Below are positions 31,211 through 43,506 of a DNA stretch of 64,000 nucleotides, in pieces (positions within the stretch are counted from its first letter, which is position 1; each line of letters opens with the position of its first letter). The position numbers were made by a program, and so were the translations under genes. The notes beneath the pieces are model-generated. The model had not been told where the DNA came from. It ran no database searches and saw only the letters and a list, made by a program, of their open reading frames with translations. The stretch is from Pseudoclavibacter terrae (GTDB lineage Bacteria > Actinomycetota > Actinomycetes > Actinomycetales > Microbacteriaceae): positions 1 to 64,000 of the forward strand of contig NZ_WBJX01000007.1 in NCBI RefSeq assembly GCF_008831075.1, written 5' to 3'.

Positions 31211-32389
31211 TCACCCGGACAGGTCCCGGAGCCTCGGCGCACGCCAGTGCATGAGAAGCGCGGCGAGGCTCAGGAGCGTCGCGAACACGGCGAGCACGAT
31301 CTCCGTCGGCAGGACACCGCCGAGCAGCCCGATCGTGAGCACTGCTGAGGCCGACGCGGCATAGGTGGCGACGGCGAACTTCGATGCGAGCACGCTCTGC
31401 AGCTTTGGCGCAGCTCCCCGCGTCAGGTGCACGAGCGACGTCCGGTACGCCACGGCCCCTCCCCTGCCGACGAGCGCCAGCGCGATGAAGGCAAGCGCAT
31501 TGCTCGTGGTCAGCACCGATGCCACCGCCAGCGCAGCGCCGACGGCGAAGGCGAGGTGACCGCTCGCCCTGGGAAGCAAGCGCCCGAGCGGCGCGCTCCC
31601 GAGCTGGGCGATGGCCGCGGCCACGAGCATCGTGACACTTCCCGCGAACTGCGCCGCTGGCATGGCGGCGTCAGCGAAGATCGTCGGCGCGTACACGACG
31701 CCGGCGCTGAGCCCTGTCCACACGATGGCGGCACGCAGGATCGTCCCCACGTCTGCGCGCGTCAGTCGATGAGATGGCGCGGCATCGGTCGTGCTCCTCG
31801 GCGGTTCACCCTGCGGCACCCGTGCCCCCGCCCGTGCCCGGAGCAGGAGGAGAAGCGCAACGGCGAGCAGCAGCGAGACTCCGGCACCCGTGACGTACAT
31901 GAGCGTCACGCCGGCGGTGCTCTCGACCGCCGCCACGCCCTGCGCGATGGCAGTGCCGACGACCGCGCCGACGAGGTTCCCCGTAGCGGCCAAGCCCCGC
32001 CCGCGCCCCTGCAGCACCTCGACGACCAGACCTGCCGCGCCACCGGTGGCGAGCCCGACCGCGATACCTGTTGCAGCCCGCCCCGCGAGGATCTGCCAGT
32101 CCACGGGCGACGCGAGAAGCGCATTCGCGCAGGCCGCGACCAGCAGCGCCACGATCAAGGCCGCACCCGGTGACACGCGCACGCGGGAGAAGCCGACCAC
32201 CAAGAGGGTCAGGACCGCCGCGGACACGTAGGCCACGAATGTCAGCGAGACTCCGAGCGGGCCCAGCGGAACCTCGACCCGGAGCATCGGAAGCAGCGGG
32301 TTGATGCTGTTGGCACCCGCGATCATGAAGCCGAATGCGAGAGCCGCAAGCGCCGCCAGGGCACGCTCCCTGGTGCTGGGATTCGTCAA
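31211..32389 (-). CDS. MFS exporter
   Basis: A 392-residue major facilitator with about 12 hydrophobic helices, a Gly/Ala-rich helix 5 (GRAATGIAVGLATGGAAGLVVE) and a central polar loop of about 25 residues. It resembles drug-efflux MFS proteins, but no substrate motif is visible. It stands alone; the 3' end is convergent with the GAF gene and the 5' end faces the bgl operon promoter. Confidence 0.82.
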   Translation of the reverse strand: MTNPSTRERALAALAALAFGFMIAGANSINPLLPMLRVEVPLGPLGVSLTFVAYVSAAVLTLLVVGFSRVRVSPGAALIVALLVAACANALLASPVDWQILAGRAATGIAVGLATGGAAGLVVEVLQGRGRGLAATGNLVGAVVGTAIAQGVAAVESTAGVTLMYVTGAGVSLLLAVALLLLLRARAGARVPQGEPPRSTTDAAPSHRLTRADVGTILRAAIVWTGLSAGVVYAPTIFADAAMPAAQFAGSVTMLVAAAIAQLGSAPLGRLLPRASGHLAFAVGAALAVASVLTTSNALAFIALALVGRGGAVAYRTSLVHLTRGAAPKLQSVLASKFAVATYAASASAVLTIGLLGGVLPTEIVLAVFATLLSLAALLMHWRAPRLRDLSG

Positions 32390-32501
32390 GGGGACTCCAG
32401 TCGTCGCTCTCCGATCGGATCGCGAAGGCCCCGTAGGTCACCTGGCGTGAAGGTGCCACGCACGCACCCTGCTGAGGCCGAGTGTACCTCCGAACCGACG
32501 G

Positions 32502-32530
32502 TGGACACCGATCCGGGATCCGTGTATGTT
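32502..32530 (+). promoter_or_regulatory. Promoter of the bgl operon
   Basis: TGGACA (32502-32507) and TATGTT (32525-32530) are separated by exactly 17 bp, a good sigma-70-type promoter. The transcript would begin shortly before the RAT/terminator at 32564-32608. Confidence 0.6.
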
Positions 32531-32563
32531 CATGCAACGGACATGTGACTGGTCATGCAGGCA

Positions 32564-32608
32564 GGATCCGATTGTTGCTCTTCAGAGCTAACGGTCGGGT
32601 CCTTTTTT
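32564..32608 (+). promoter_or_regulatory. RAT antiterminator site overlapping an intrinsic terminator
   Basis: GGATCCGA (32564-32571) pairs with TCGGGTCC (32595-32602), seven Watson-Crick pairs plus one G-U, and is followed by six T residues: an intrinsic terminator in the bgl leader. Inside it GATTGTTGCTC and GAGCTAAC form a small bulged hairpin resembling the ribonucleic antiterminator bound by BglG/LicT proteins (consensus begins GGATTGTTACTG). Binding of the operon's own BglG would prevent terminator folding when beta-glucosides are present. Confidence 0.75.
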
Positions 32609-32653
32609 GTTGCCCGGATGCGGTCCCCCGGAGTTCCAATGGAGGAGCACAAC

Positions 32654-35996
<3,343 letters not shown>

Positions 35997-36004
35997 GTCG
36001 ATCG

Positions 36005-36036
36005 GCTGAGCTGAGCGCAGCACGGCTCAGCTCAGC
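36005..36036 (+). other. Perfect 12-bp stem-loop between bglA and bglG
   Basis: GCTGAGCTGAGC (36005-36016) and GCTCAGCTCAGC (36025-36036) form a perfect stem around an 8-base loop. There is no T-run, so it is more likely an mRNA-stability or partial-attenuation element lowering bglG expression than a full terminator. Confidence 0.55.
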
Positions 36037-36090
36037 TCAGCCCTCTCAGCTCGAGAGCAGAAACAACTAGCGGCGTCAAAGGAGACCCCC

Positions 36091-36918
36091 GTGCCCGCCA
36101 TCAAGAAAGTCCTCAACTCCAGTGTGGTCCTCGTCGTCGACGACCGCGGCGTCGAGCGTGTCCTCCTGGGCAAGGGGATCGGGTACGGGCAGAAGCCGGG
36201 CGACGAGGTCTCACCGGCCATCACCGACCAGGAGTTCATCTCGCTCCCGGATGCGGACCACCGGAACCTCGTCGAGCTGCTCGCGCAGATACCGGCCGAG
36301 TACGTGGAGCTGACGAGGGAGATCGCCGCAGATGCGGCTCGGGCGGGACTGACCCTCGATCCACACGTGTACCTCACCCTCACCGACCACCTGCACTTCG
36401 CCGTGGAGCGACACCGACAGGGATTGACGCTCACCAACAGGCTCGCGTGGGAAGTGCGAACGGTCTACCCAGACCATCACGCGGTCGGCGTGAGCGCCCT
36501 CGAACATGTCGAGCGGCGGCTCGGAGTGCGACTCGGCGAGGAGGAAGCGGCCAATGTGGCCTTCCACCTCGTCAACGCCGACACAGGGAAGCCCGGGGTC
36601 GACTCCATGCGGGTCGTCGATCTCGTCGCGAAGGTCACCAGCATCGTGACCATGACGTCGGCGGTGCGCGTCTCACGCAAAGACCTCCACGCATCCCGCT
36701 TCCTGACGCACCTGCAGTTCTTCGCCGAACGGTTCTTCGCCGGCCAGCTGCTCGCCGGCGACGACTTCCTGTTCAGGAACCTCAGCGAGCGCGCCCCGCG
36801 CGCCATCGCCACCGCGGAGCGGGTTCGGACGTTCATCCGCGAAGCGCACGGGGTCGAGCTGCCCAACGAGGAAGTGGCCTTCCTCGCGGTGCACATCGCC
36901 CGCGCGTCCCCTGAGTGA
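36091..36918 (+). CDS. bglG: BglG/LicT-family transcriptional antiterminator
   Basis: A 275-residue antiterminator. Residues 2-55 form the CAT RNA-binding domain (AIKKVLNSSVVLVVDDRG, GKGIGYGQKPGD). Two PRD domains follow, with conserved histidines in LTDHLHFAVERH and VAFHLVNADT (PRD1) and FLTHLQFFAERF and LAVHIARA (PRD2). Phosphorylation by the PTS at these residues governs dimer formation and RNA binding at the RAT site upstream of bglF. GTG at 36091 has AAAGGAGA just before it. The following 169 bp (36919-37087) hold no gene. Confidence 0.92.
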   Translation: MPAIKKVLNSSVVLVVDDRGVERVLLGKGIGYGQKPGDEVSPAITDQEFISLPDADHRNLVELLAQIPAEYVELTREIAADAARAGLTLDPHVYLTLTDHLHFAVERHRQGLTLTNRLAWEVRTVYPDHHAVGVSALEHVERRLGVRLGEEEAANVAFHLVNADTGKPGVDSMRVVDLVAKVTSIVTMTSAVRVSRKDLHASRFLTHLQFFAERFFAGQLLAGDDFLFRNLSERAPRAIATAERVRTFIREAHGVELPNEEVAFLAVHIARASPE

Positions 36919-37087
36919 TGCCTCCGGGGGCGGGCAGGGCGAGCGCCCCGCGGGCCCTCCGCCGATGCTCCCCCGTTCTCGCCGGACTCGGACTAGTGTT
37001 GGCCTCCTGCCCTTGCGGGCTTGGTGTGCCGGGAAGTCTGGTCGGCAGCGATCGAACGATCGTTTCGCAGAAGAACGGACCCCACCT

Positions 37088-37606
37088 ATGCCCCGCCCCT
37101 CGCTCCTCTTCGGCGACCAGCTCCCCCATCTGCAGGCGTTCGCCGCCTCGTCAGGGGTGGTCGACTGCCGAGCCGAACGGCCCGCATCCCTCACCATGAG
37201 CGCGCGAGCGTTCGTGGTGGCCATCGACCTCCGAACGTCATCGACACCGCAGACCGCGCGTCGGCAGCTGAAGGCCGTCCTGAAGGATGCGGTCGTCGAA
37301 GCGCGACGCTACGGGCAGTTCGCGCACTTCATCGTGGTGTACGCGGCGGATGCGACGGACCGTCGGCTCGACTCGGCGGCCGCCGGCCTGGCGATGCGCG
37401 TGCACGCGTCACTTGAGCGCGAGCTCGGCGAATCCGTCGACGTGGTCCTGCTCGACGTCACCGGCTGCGAGTCGCCCGAGGGGCTGAGCCGCCGGCTCGC
37501 CGCGCACATCCAGCGCCCCGCCGGAACAGCGTCCGACAGTGCGCTGCGATGGCGGGACGTGGAAGAGCGCAGCATCGCAGCAGCCGCGATGAGCGACTAC
37601 TTCTGA
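37088..37606 (+). CDS. Uncharacterised protein
   Basis: A protein of about 172 residues with no recognised family. It is rich in Ala and Arg, with a central hydrophobic strand-like stretch ([35 protein letters not shown]) that suggests an alternating alpha/beta fold. No signal peptide or membrane helix is seen. ATG at 37088 is the assumed start; ATG at 37197 ([13 protein letters not shown]) is possible. Its last 10 bp overlap the convergent nhaA gene. Confidence 0.5.
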   Translation: MPRPSLLFGDQLPHLQAFAASSGVVDCRAERPASLTMSARAFVVAIDLRTSSTPQTARRQLKAVLKDAVVEARRYGQFAHFIVVYAADATDRRLDSAAAGLAMRVHASLERELGESVDVVLLDVTGCESPEGLSRRLAAHIQRPAGTASDSALRWRDVEERSIAAAAMSDYF

Positions 37607-38955
37607 GTCTGATCCGTGGCCGTCTGGAACACGTCCGGGATGCCGTCGCCATCCGCGTCGACGCGCTCCGCTTCGCTCAGCCGCCGGTACTTGCGGTTCC
37701 GCGCACCCAGGATGACCGCTGCCGCGGCCGCCGCGATGACGGAGGCAAGCAGGATCGCGACCTTCGCGTGATCCTGTTCCGGGGACCCTGCCGGGAAGCT
37801 CAGCTCGGCGATCAGGAGGGAGACGGTGAAGCCGATTCCCGCCAGCAGCGCCACCCCCGTGATGTCGACCCACCGCAGCTGCGGGTCGAGCGTGAATCGC
37901 TTCGACCGGGTGACGAGCCACGTCGTGCTGACGATCCCGATGGGCTTGCCGAGCACGAGCGCCGCGACGACGCCGATCGTGACCGGGTCCGTGAGCGCGG
38001 ACAGGAAGCCGTCGGCGCCTCCCACGGCGACCCCTGCCGAGAAGAACGCGAAGATCGGGACGGCGATGCCCGCCGAGATCGGACGGAAGCGGTGCTCGAA
38101 CTCCTCCGCGAGACCAGCACGGTCGGGCGTCTCCGACCCCTTCCCCTGCAAGACGGGGATCGTGAAGGCCAGCAGGACTCCTGCGATGGTGGCGTGGATG
38201 CCGGAGGCGTGCAGGAACGCCCAGGCGACGACGCCGATGGGCAGCAGCACGAGCCACGCGGCGAACGCGTGACGGTCGAAGAGGCTCCGGTAGCGCTGCG
38301 CGATGACGCCGTACACGGCGATGACCCCCAAGGCGACCAGCAGCGGCACCAGGTCGATGGTGTCCGTGTAGAAGATCGCGATGATGCTGATCGCGAGCAG
38401 GTCGTCCACGACGGCCAGTGTGAGGAGGAAGATCCGGAGCGGGCTCGGCAGATGCGAGCCGATGAGCGCGAGGACGGCGACCGCGAAGGCGATGTCGGTG
38501 GCGGTGGGGATGGCCCAGCCGCCGAGCAGCTCAGGCGAGCGCGCGACGACGAGCGCGTAGATGCCGGCCGGCACCGCGACGCCTCCGACGGCTGCCGCGA
38601 TCGGCACTGCGGCCGTCCGGAAGCTGCGCAGGTCCCCGGAGACGAACTCGCGCTTGAGCTCGAGACCGACCATGAAGAAGAAGATCGCCAGCAGGCCGTC
38701 GGCGGCCCAGGCGCCCAGGCTCAGCTCCAGGTGCCAGGGCTCGTATCCGATGCGGAAGTCGCGCAGCGCGAAGTAGCTGTCAGCGGCGGGCGAGTTGGCC
38801 CACACGACGGCGACGACGGCCATGACGGCGAGGAGCACTCCCCCGACGGTCTCCTTGCGGAGGATGTCGCCGATGCGGCGGGATTCGCGGTAGCTTCCTC
38901 GAGCGGGAACGGCGACCGGGGTCTGCTCGGTGGTCGGGGACGGCGTTTCGGACAC
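37597..38955 (-). CDS. nhaA: Na+/H+ antiporter NhaA
   Basis: An antiporter of about 452 residues with 11-12 membrane helices and the NhaA signatures [53 protein letters not shown] (the ion-binding Asp pair) and [15 protein letters not shown]. It exchanges sodium for protons in alkaline or salty conditions. GTG at 38955 is chosen because GGAG lies 8 bp upstream. The cytoplasmic tail ends with [11 protein letters not shown], a calcium-loop-like DxDxDG motif not part of standard NhaA. Confidence 0.92.
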   Translation of the reverse strand: MSETPSPTTEQTPVAVPARGSYRESRRIGDILRKETVGGVLLAVMAVVAVVWANSPAADSYFALRDFRIGYEPWHLELSLGAWAADGLLAIFFFMVGLELKREFVSGDLRSFRTAAVPIAAAVGGVAVPAGIYALVVARSPELLGGWAIPTATDIAFAVAVLALIGSHLPSPLRIFLLTLAVVDDLLAISIIAIFYTDTIDLVPLLVALGVIAVYGVIAQRYRSLFDRHAFAAWLVLLPIGVVAWAFLHASGIHATIAGVLLAFTIPVLQGKGSETPDRAGLAEEFEHRFRPISAGIAVPIFAFFSAGVAVGGADGFLSALTDPVTIGVVAALVLGKPIGIVSTTWLVTRSKRFTLDPQLRWVDITGVALLAGIGFTVSLLIAELSFPAGSPEQDHAKVAILLASVIAAAAAAVILGARNRKYRRLSEAERVDADGDGIPDVFQTATDQTQK

Positions 38956-39096
38956 GATGGTGCTCCAGACGGGTTCGACGACAGGACATCGTCGACCAGG
39001 CTTCCCGACACACCGCGGCACAGTTTACCGTCGTGAACCTGATGCATCGACCAGAATCAGCAGCTCGTGGCAACGAGCAGGCGACGGAGGAGAACG

Positions 39097-40497
39097 ATGT
39101 TCGGCAGTGAGCCCGCCCCCGTTGCTGGGGCAGCACCGACGACCGGATCGCGGTTCTCCCGAGCGCTCAACCGATTCGTCACCCGCTGGCCCGCCCGAGC
39201 GGCAGTGCTGGTGTTCGTCATCGCCGCGCTCGTCTTCGCGGGCCTTCTTTCCCTACCGATCGCGACGGCAGACGGAACCCCGACCGCCTTCCACGACGCG
39301 CTCTTCACTGCCGTCTCCGCGGTCACCGTGACCGGGCTGACGACCGTGAACACGGCGGAGCACTGGTCGCTCTTCGGTGAGATCGTCATCCTCTTCGCCG
39401 TGCAAACCGGTGGTCTCGGAGTGGTGACGCTGGCGCTGCTGCTGGCGCGGATCGTGACACGGCGGCTCGGGGTCGGAGGGAAGGTGTTCGCGCAGGAGGT
39501 CATCGGCGCGTCCGGACTCGGGGATGTGTGGCGACTGCTCCGCGTGGTGCTGCTGACCACGTTCACGATCGAGGCCGCCCTCATGGTGGTGCTCGTTCCG
39601 GCGTTCACCGCAACCGAGGGGTCGTTCGGCCTCGGCCTCTGGCACGGTCTGTTCTACGCAGTGTCCGCGTTTGGCAACGCCGGCTTCACCCTGCACGCGG
39701 AGGGGCTCGCCACCTTCGACGGGAACTTCGCGATCCTCATCCCGATCATGGTCGGCGTGTTCGTCGGCAGCCTCGGCTTCCCCGTCTTCCTCAACCTGAT
39801 TCGAGCGCGTTGGGTGCGGAAGCAGTGGACGCTGCACACGAAGCTCACGTTGGCGACGACACTCATCCTCTTCGCTCTCGGCGCCGCCGGCTGGTGCGTC
39901 GCAGAGTGGAACAACCCCGCCACCATCGGCGAGCGCTCGGTACCGGACAGCATCTTCCACGGGCTCTTCGCGTCGGTCATGATGCGCTCCGGCGGCTTCT
40001 CGATCGTCGACCCCGCCATGTCGTCGCCGACAGCCTGGCTGTTCACGGATGCGCTCATGTTCGTGGGCGGCGGGTCCGCCTCGACCGCCGGCGGCATCAA
40101 GGTCACCACGCTCGCCGTCCTGTTCCTCGCGATCGTCGCCGAAGCCCGAGGCACCAAGCACGTGAACGTGGCGGGCCGCCGCATCCCGGTCAGCACGCAG
40201 CGCCTCGCGATCAGCGTCACCTTCCTCGGGGCCACGCTCGTGCTCGTCTCCACGTCCATGATCATGCTGACGAATCCGGTCGGGCTCGACCGAGCGCTCT
40301 TCGAGGTCATCTCGGCATTCGCGACCTGCGGGCTCTCCATCGGCCTCTCCGAAGAGCTCAATCCCTTTGGCAAGTACGTGCTCTCCGTGCTCATGCTCAT
40401 GGGTCGAGTCGGCCCGATCGCGCTCGCGACGGCGCTCGCCGTGCGTCAGCGCAACGTGCTCTTCACCCTGCCGGAGGAGCGCCCGGTCATCGGGTAG
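39097..40497 (+). CDS. TrkH/KtrB-family potassium uptake channel subunit
   Basis: A 466-residue protein built of four M1-P-M2 repeats. The selectivity-filter loops are TVTGLTTV, FGNAGFTL, RSGGFSI and TCGLSIG, the four single glycines expected of Ktr/Trk channels. It passes K+ (and Na+) and normally needs a cytoplasmic RCK partner (KtrA/TrkA), which is not adjacent. ATG at 39097 follows GGAGGAG. It is divergent from nhaA across a 141-bp gap, pairing two cation transporters. Confidence 0.9.
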   Translation: MFGSEPAPVAGAAPTTGSRFSRALNRFVTRWPARAAVLVFVIAALVFAGLLSLPIATADGTPTAFHDALFTAVSAVTVTGLTTVNTAEHWSLFGEIVILFAVQTGGLGVVTLALLLARIVTRRLGVGGKVFAQEVIGASGLGDVWRLLRVVLLTTFTIEAALMVVLVPAFTATEGSFGLGLWHGLFYAVSAFGNAGFTLHAEGLATFDGNFAILIPIMVGVFVGSLGFPVFLNLIRARWVRKQWTLHTKLTLATTLILFALGAAGWCVAEWNNPATIGERSVPDSIFHGLFASVMMRSGGFSIVDPAMSSPTAWLFTDALMFVGGGSASTAGGIKVTTLAVLFLAIVAEARGTKHVNVAGRRIPVSTQRLAISVTFLGATLVLVSTSMIMLTNPVGLDRALFEVISAFATCGLSIGLSEELNPFGKYVLSVLMLMGRVGPIALATALAVRQRNVLFTLPEERPVIG

Positions 40498-40513
40498 CCG
40501 CGCGGCCACGGGG

Positions 40514-42025
40514 TCAGTGGCTCGATGCCACTCCGCCGCTGAGCCGTTGGTGGAAGGCGGCGGTCGCGTCGTTCATACCCTTGATGTGCACGCGCTTGCC
40601 CTGGGCCTCATACTTCGTGACGATGGCGTCCAGCGCGGCGACGGTGGAGGCGTCCCAGATGTGTGAGCGGGCCATGTCGATGACGATGCGGTCCGGGTCT
40701 GACGTGTACTCGAACTGCGTGGTGAGGTCGTTGCTGGAGGCGAAGAACAGCTCTCCCTCCACGTCGTAGTGGGCAGTGTCGCCGTCGATGCGACGGGTGA
40801 CGTTGGTGAAGTGCGCGACGCGGCGGGCGAAGAGGACCATGGCGACGAGGACGCCGAGGACGACGCCGATGGCGAGGTTGTGGGTCCAGACGGTCGCGAT
40901 GACGGTGACGAGCATGACTGCGAGTTCGCTCTTGGGCATGCGCTTCAGCGTGGCGGGGGTGATGCTGTGCCAGTCGAAGGTCGCGATGGAGACGACGATC
41001 ATCACGGCGACGAGGGCTGCCATGGGGATGACCGCGACCACGTCTCCGAGCGCGAGGACGAGAACCAGCAGGAAGACGCCGGCGAGGAACGTCGAGATGC
41101 GGGTGCGAGCGCCGGATGCTTTCACGTTGATCATGGTCTGGCCGATCATCGCGCAGCCGCCCATGCCGCCGAAGATGCCGGAGAGCATGTTGGCGACGCC
41201 CTGCGCCCAGGTCTCGCGGGTCTTGCGGGAGTGGGTGTCGGTGATCTCGTCCACGAGCTTCGCGGTCATGAGCGACTCGAGGATGCCCACCACGGCCATC
41301 GCGATGGCGAACGGGGCGATGATCTGCAGCGTTTCCAGGCTGAGTGGCACGTTCGGGATGAGGAGCTCGGGCAGGCTGCGCGGCAGCTCTCCCTGATCGC
41401 CGACGGTGGGCACGTTCAGGCCGAAGGCCACAGCGGCGCCGGTCAGGAGCACGATCGCGATGAGCGGCGCCGGCACGACCTTCGTGAGCCGCGGCAGCAG
41501 GTACATGATGAGGAGGCCTGCGACCACGAGCGGGTAGACGAGCCAGGGCACGCCGAGCAGCTGCGGCACCTGCGAGATGAAGATGAGGATGGCGAGGGCG
41601 TTCACGAACCCGACCATGACGCTGCGCGGGATGAAGCGCATGAGCTTCGCGACCCCGAGCAGGGCGAGGACGATCTGGATGAGGCCGCCGAGGATGACGG
41701 TGGCGATGAAGTAGTCCATGCCGTAGTCGCGGGCGACGGGCGCGATGACAAGCGCGATGGCGCCTGTTGCAGCCGTGATCATCGCGGGTCGACCGCCGAG
41801 GAACGAGATGGCGACGGCCATCACGAACGAAGAGAAGAGGCCGACCCGTGGGTCGACGCCGGCGATGATCGAGAACGCGATGGCTTCGGGGATGAGCGCG
41901 ATCGCCACGACCAGACCAGCGAGCACCTCGCGAGTCAGGATGCGGGGGCTGCGCAGCGCCTGCAGCACGGTCGGCTCGATGCGGTAGCGGGCTGATGAGT
42001 CGGAAGTAGGGGTGACTGTGGTCAC
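40514..42025 (-). CDS. SulP-family anion transporter with STAS domain
   Basis: A SulP transporter of about 503 residues. About 12 membrane helices carry VLAGLVVAIALIPEAIAFS, GGMGGCAMIGQTMINVKASG and the amphipathic SulP motif. Residues ~415-500 form a STAS domain (VEGELFFASSNDLTTQF, VIDMARSHIWDASTVAALDA). SulP members carry sulfate, bicarbonate or dicarboxylates. GTG at 42025 has GAGGAG 5 bp upstream. The divergent MerR gene with a dyad between them suggests direct regulation. Confidence 0.9.
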   Translation of the reverse strand: MTTVTPTSDSSARYRIEPTVLQALRSPRILTREVLAGLVVAIALIPEAIAFSIIAGVDPRVGLFSSFVMAVAISFLGGRPAMITAATGAIALVIAPVARDYGMDYFIATVILGGLIQIVLALLGVAKLMRFIPRSVMVGFVNALAILIFISQVPQLLGVPWLVYPLVVAGLLIMYLLPRLTKVVPAPLIAIVLLTGAAVAFGLNVPTVGDQGELPRSLPELLIPNVPLSLETLQIIAPFAIAMAVVGILESLMTAKLVDEITDTHSRKTRETWAQGVANMLSGIFGGMGGCAMIGQTMINVKASGARTRISTFLAGVFLLVLVLALGDVVAVIPMAALVAVMIVVSIATFDWHSITPATLKRMPKSELAVMLVTVIATVWTHNLAIGVVLGVLVAMVLFARRVAHFTNVTRRIDGDTAHYDVEGELFFASSNDLTTQFEYTSDPDRIVIDMARSHIWDASTVAALDAIVTKYEAQGKRVHIKGMNDATAAFHQRLSGGVASSH

Positions 42026-42131
42026 GGGAGCTCCTCGGTGGGTGCAGGAATAGGACGAGGGAGCACGCGCCGTTGCGCACCACGAGTGCCTGAGGCGTCT
42101 CGTAAAGAGTGAGAGGATCGCGGAGAACCGC

Positions 42132-42164
42132 AACCTCACGCAAACCTACCGTAACGTGAGAGTT
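42132..42164. promoter_or_regulatory. MerR-type operator between sulP and merR
   Basis: Arms AACCTCACG (42132-42140) and CGTGAGAGTT (42155-42164) are inverted copies (one-base bulge), leaving a 14-bp centre. Such spacing, in the gap between the MerR-family gene and the sulP gene, fits a MerR dimer site. Confidence 0.5.
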
Positions 42165-42184
42165 AAGCCAAGAGGAGTGCCCGC

Positions 42185-42556
42185 ATGACCGAGGAGACGA
42201 TGCAGATCGGCAAGCTCGCCGACCGCACGGGCATGTCCATTCGATCGCTGCGCCATTACGACGAGATCGGGCTCCTCGTGCCGTCTGCTCGCACCGACGG
42301 CGGGTTCCGCCTGTACACCGCAGAGGACGAGGAGCGCCTGCTGCTCATCCGGCGCATGAAGCCGCTCGGCTACAGCCTGGAGCAGATGCGAGAGCTGCTC
42401 GACGTCGTCGACGAGCTCGAGGCGCATCCGGAGAACACCGAAAACCGGACCCGACTGGATGAGATTCGCGCTGAAGCGCTTGAACGCCAGGCGAAGCTCC
42501 GCAAGCAGGTAGCCGCTGCCGACGAGTTCGTCGCGCGCCTCGCCACCCTCAACTGA
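42185..42556 (+). CDS. MerR-family regulator
   Basis: A 123-residue regulator: MQIGKLADRTGMSIRSLRHY is the MerR HTH and GLLVPSARTDGGFRLYT the wing, followed by LLLIRRMKPLGYSLEQMREL and a dimerisation helix. No metal-binding cysteines are present, so it is likely a small-molecule or anion-responsive member. An AGAGGAG site precedes ATG. It probably controls the divergent SulP transporter. Confidence 0.88.
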   Translation: MTEETMQIGKLADRTGMSIRSLRHYDEIGLLVPSARTDGGFRLYTAEDEERLLLIRRMKPLGYSLEQMRELLDVVDELEAHPENTENRTRLDEIRAEALERQAKLRKQVAAADEFVARLATLN

Positions 42557-42625
42557 CCCCGCCCCCTGGAGTCGCCACAAAGCCGTTCGAACCTGCATCA
42601 GTATCAATACCGATATGGTTCGAGC

Positions 42626-43165
42626 ATGGTCTCCTCGTCCTCGCTCCTGCACCCGATCCGGCTTCGCATCGTCCAGTCGTTGCTCGCGAAGGACGAACTG
42701 ACTTCGCACGAACTGCACGAGCGACTCGGCGACGTGCCGATCGCGACCCTGTACCGCCACATCAAGCACCTGCTCGAGCACGAGCTCATCGAGGTCGCGG
42801 GCGAACGGCGCGTGCGCGGCGCAAGTGAGCGCTCCTACCGCGTCGGGGCGAGTCTGGCGAACCCGAGCTCGAAGGAACTGCTGTCGCTGTCATCCGAGGA
42901 GCTGATGACCGTGTTCACGGTCTTCGTCTCCGGGTTGATCCGCGACTTCGAGACCTACGTGGACTCAGAGGGGCGCGATCTTGTCCGCGACCGCGTGAGC
43001 TTCGCACAGGCGGACTTCTGGGCGACCGATGAGGAACTCGATGCCTTCTTCACCTCCGTCATGGAAGCGCTGGGCACGGTCATGGCGAACCCTTCCGGCG
43101 AAGGCCGCCGCCGCCGCGCGCTGACGACGATCGCGCTCCCCCGCCCCGAGATGGACGGCGCCTGA
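42626..43165 (+). CDS. Winged-helix (ArsR-like) transcriptional regulator
   Basis: A 179-residue protein. The N-terminal ~75 residues form an ArsR-like winged helix (LLHPIRLRIVQSLLAKDELT, ATLYRHIKHLLEHELIEVAG, GASERSYRV). The rest is helical with no cysteine site, as in regulators of ABC-type drug exporters. A GTATCAATAC dyad (42601-42610) lies 16 bp before the ATG and may be its own operator. The genes downstream encode a small membrane protein and an ABC exporter. Confidence 0.78.
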   Translation: MVSSSSLLHPIRLRIVQSLLAKDELTSHELHERLGDVPIATLYRHIKHLLEHELIEVAGERRVRGASERSYRVGASLANPSSKELLSLSSEELMTVFTVFVSGLIRDFETYVDSEGRDLVRDRVSFAQADFWATDEELDAFFTSVMEALGTVMANPSGEGRRRRALTTIALPRPEMDGA

Positions 43166-43278
43166 CGCCCTCCGCGGCGCTTGGGCGGCCAGTCGCCTCG
43201 CGGCCCAGCTGACACCGCACGACTTCCGAAGCACTCGCTTCCTCGGCACCTGACCCCACTCCACCGGATGGACACCCC

Positions 43279-43506
43279 ATGAATGGCAACTTCGACCTGC
43301 TGGCCCCGCTCCTCCCTGTCCTCGTCCTCGTCCTCGTGCTCGTCGCTTGGTGCCTCGTCGATCTCGCCCGACGCCCCGAGGTGCGATACCTGCCCAAGAT
43401 GGCCTGGGCCGTGATCACGATCGCCACGATCCCGTTCGGCGCCATCGCCTACCTCATCCTCGGCCGAGCCCCGGCAGCCCCCTTGCACGACAGCGACCTG
43501 CGGTGA
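43279..43506 (+). CDS. PLDc_N-type small membrane protein
   Basis: A 75-residue protein with two hydrophobic segments. The motif CLVDLARRPEVRYLPKMAWAV matches the phospholipase D N-terminal (PLDc_N) membrane anchor domain found as a stand-alone protein next to ABC transporters. Its stop overlaps the GTG of the ATPase gene. It probably assists the exporter at the membrane. Confidence 0.8.
   Translation: MNGNFDLLAPLLPVLVLVLVLVAWCLVDLARRPEVRYLPKMAWAVITIATIPFGAIAYLILGRAPAAPLHDSDLR

Noticed and set aside
37549-39036. Plus-strand open frame of about 495 codons opposite nhaA
   Set aside because: Antisense shadow; composition dominated by Asp, Arg and Gly with no motifs.
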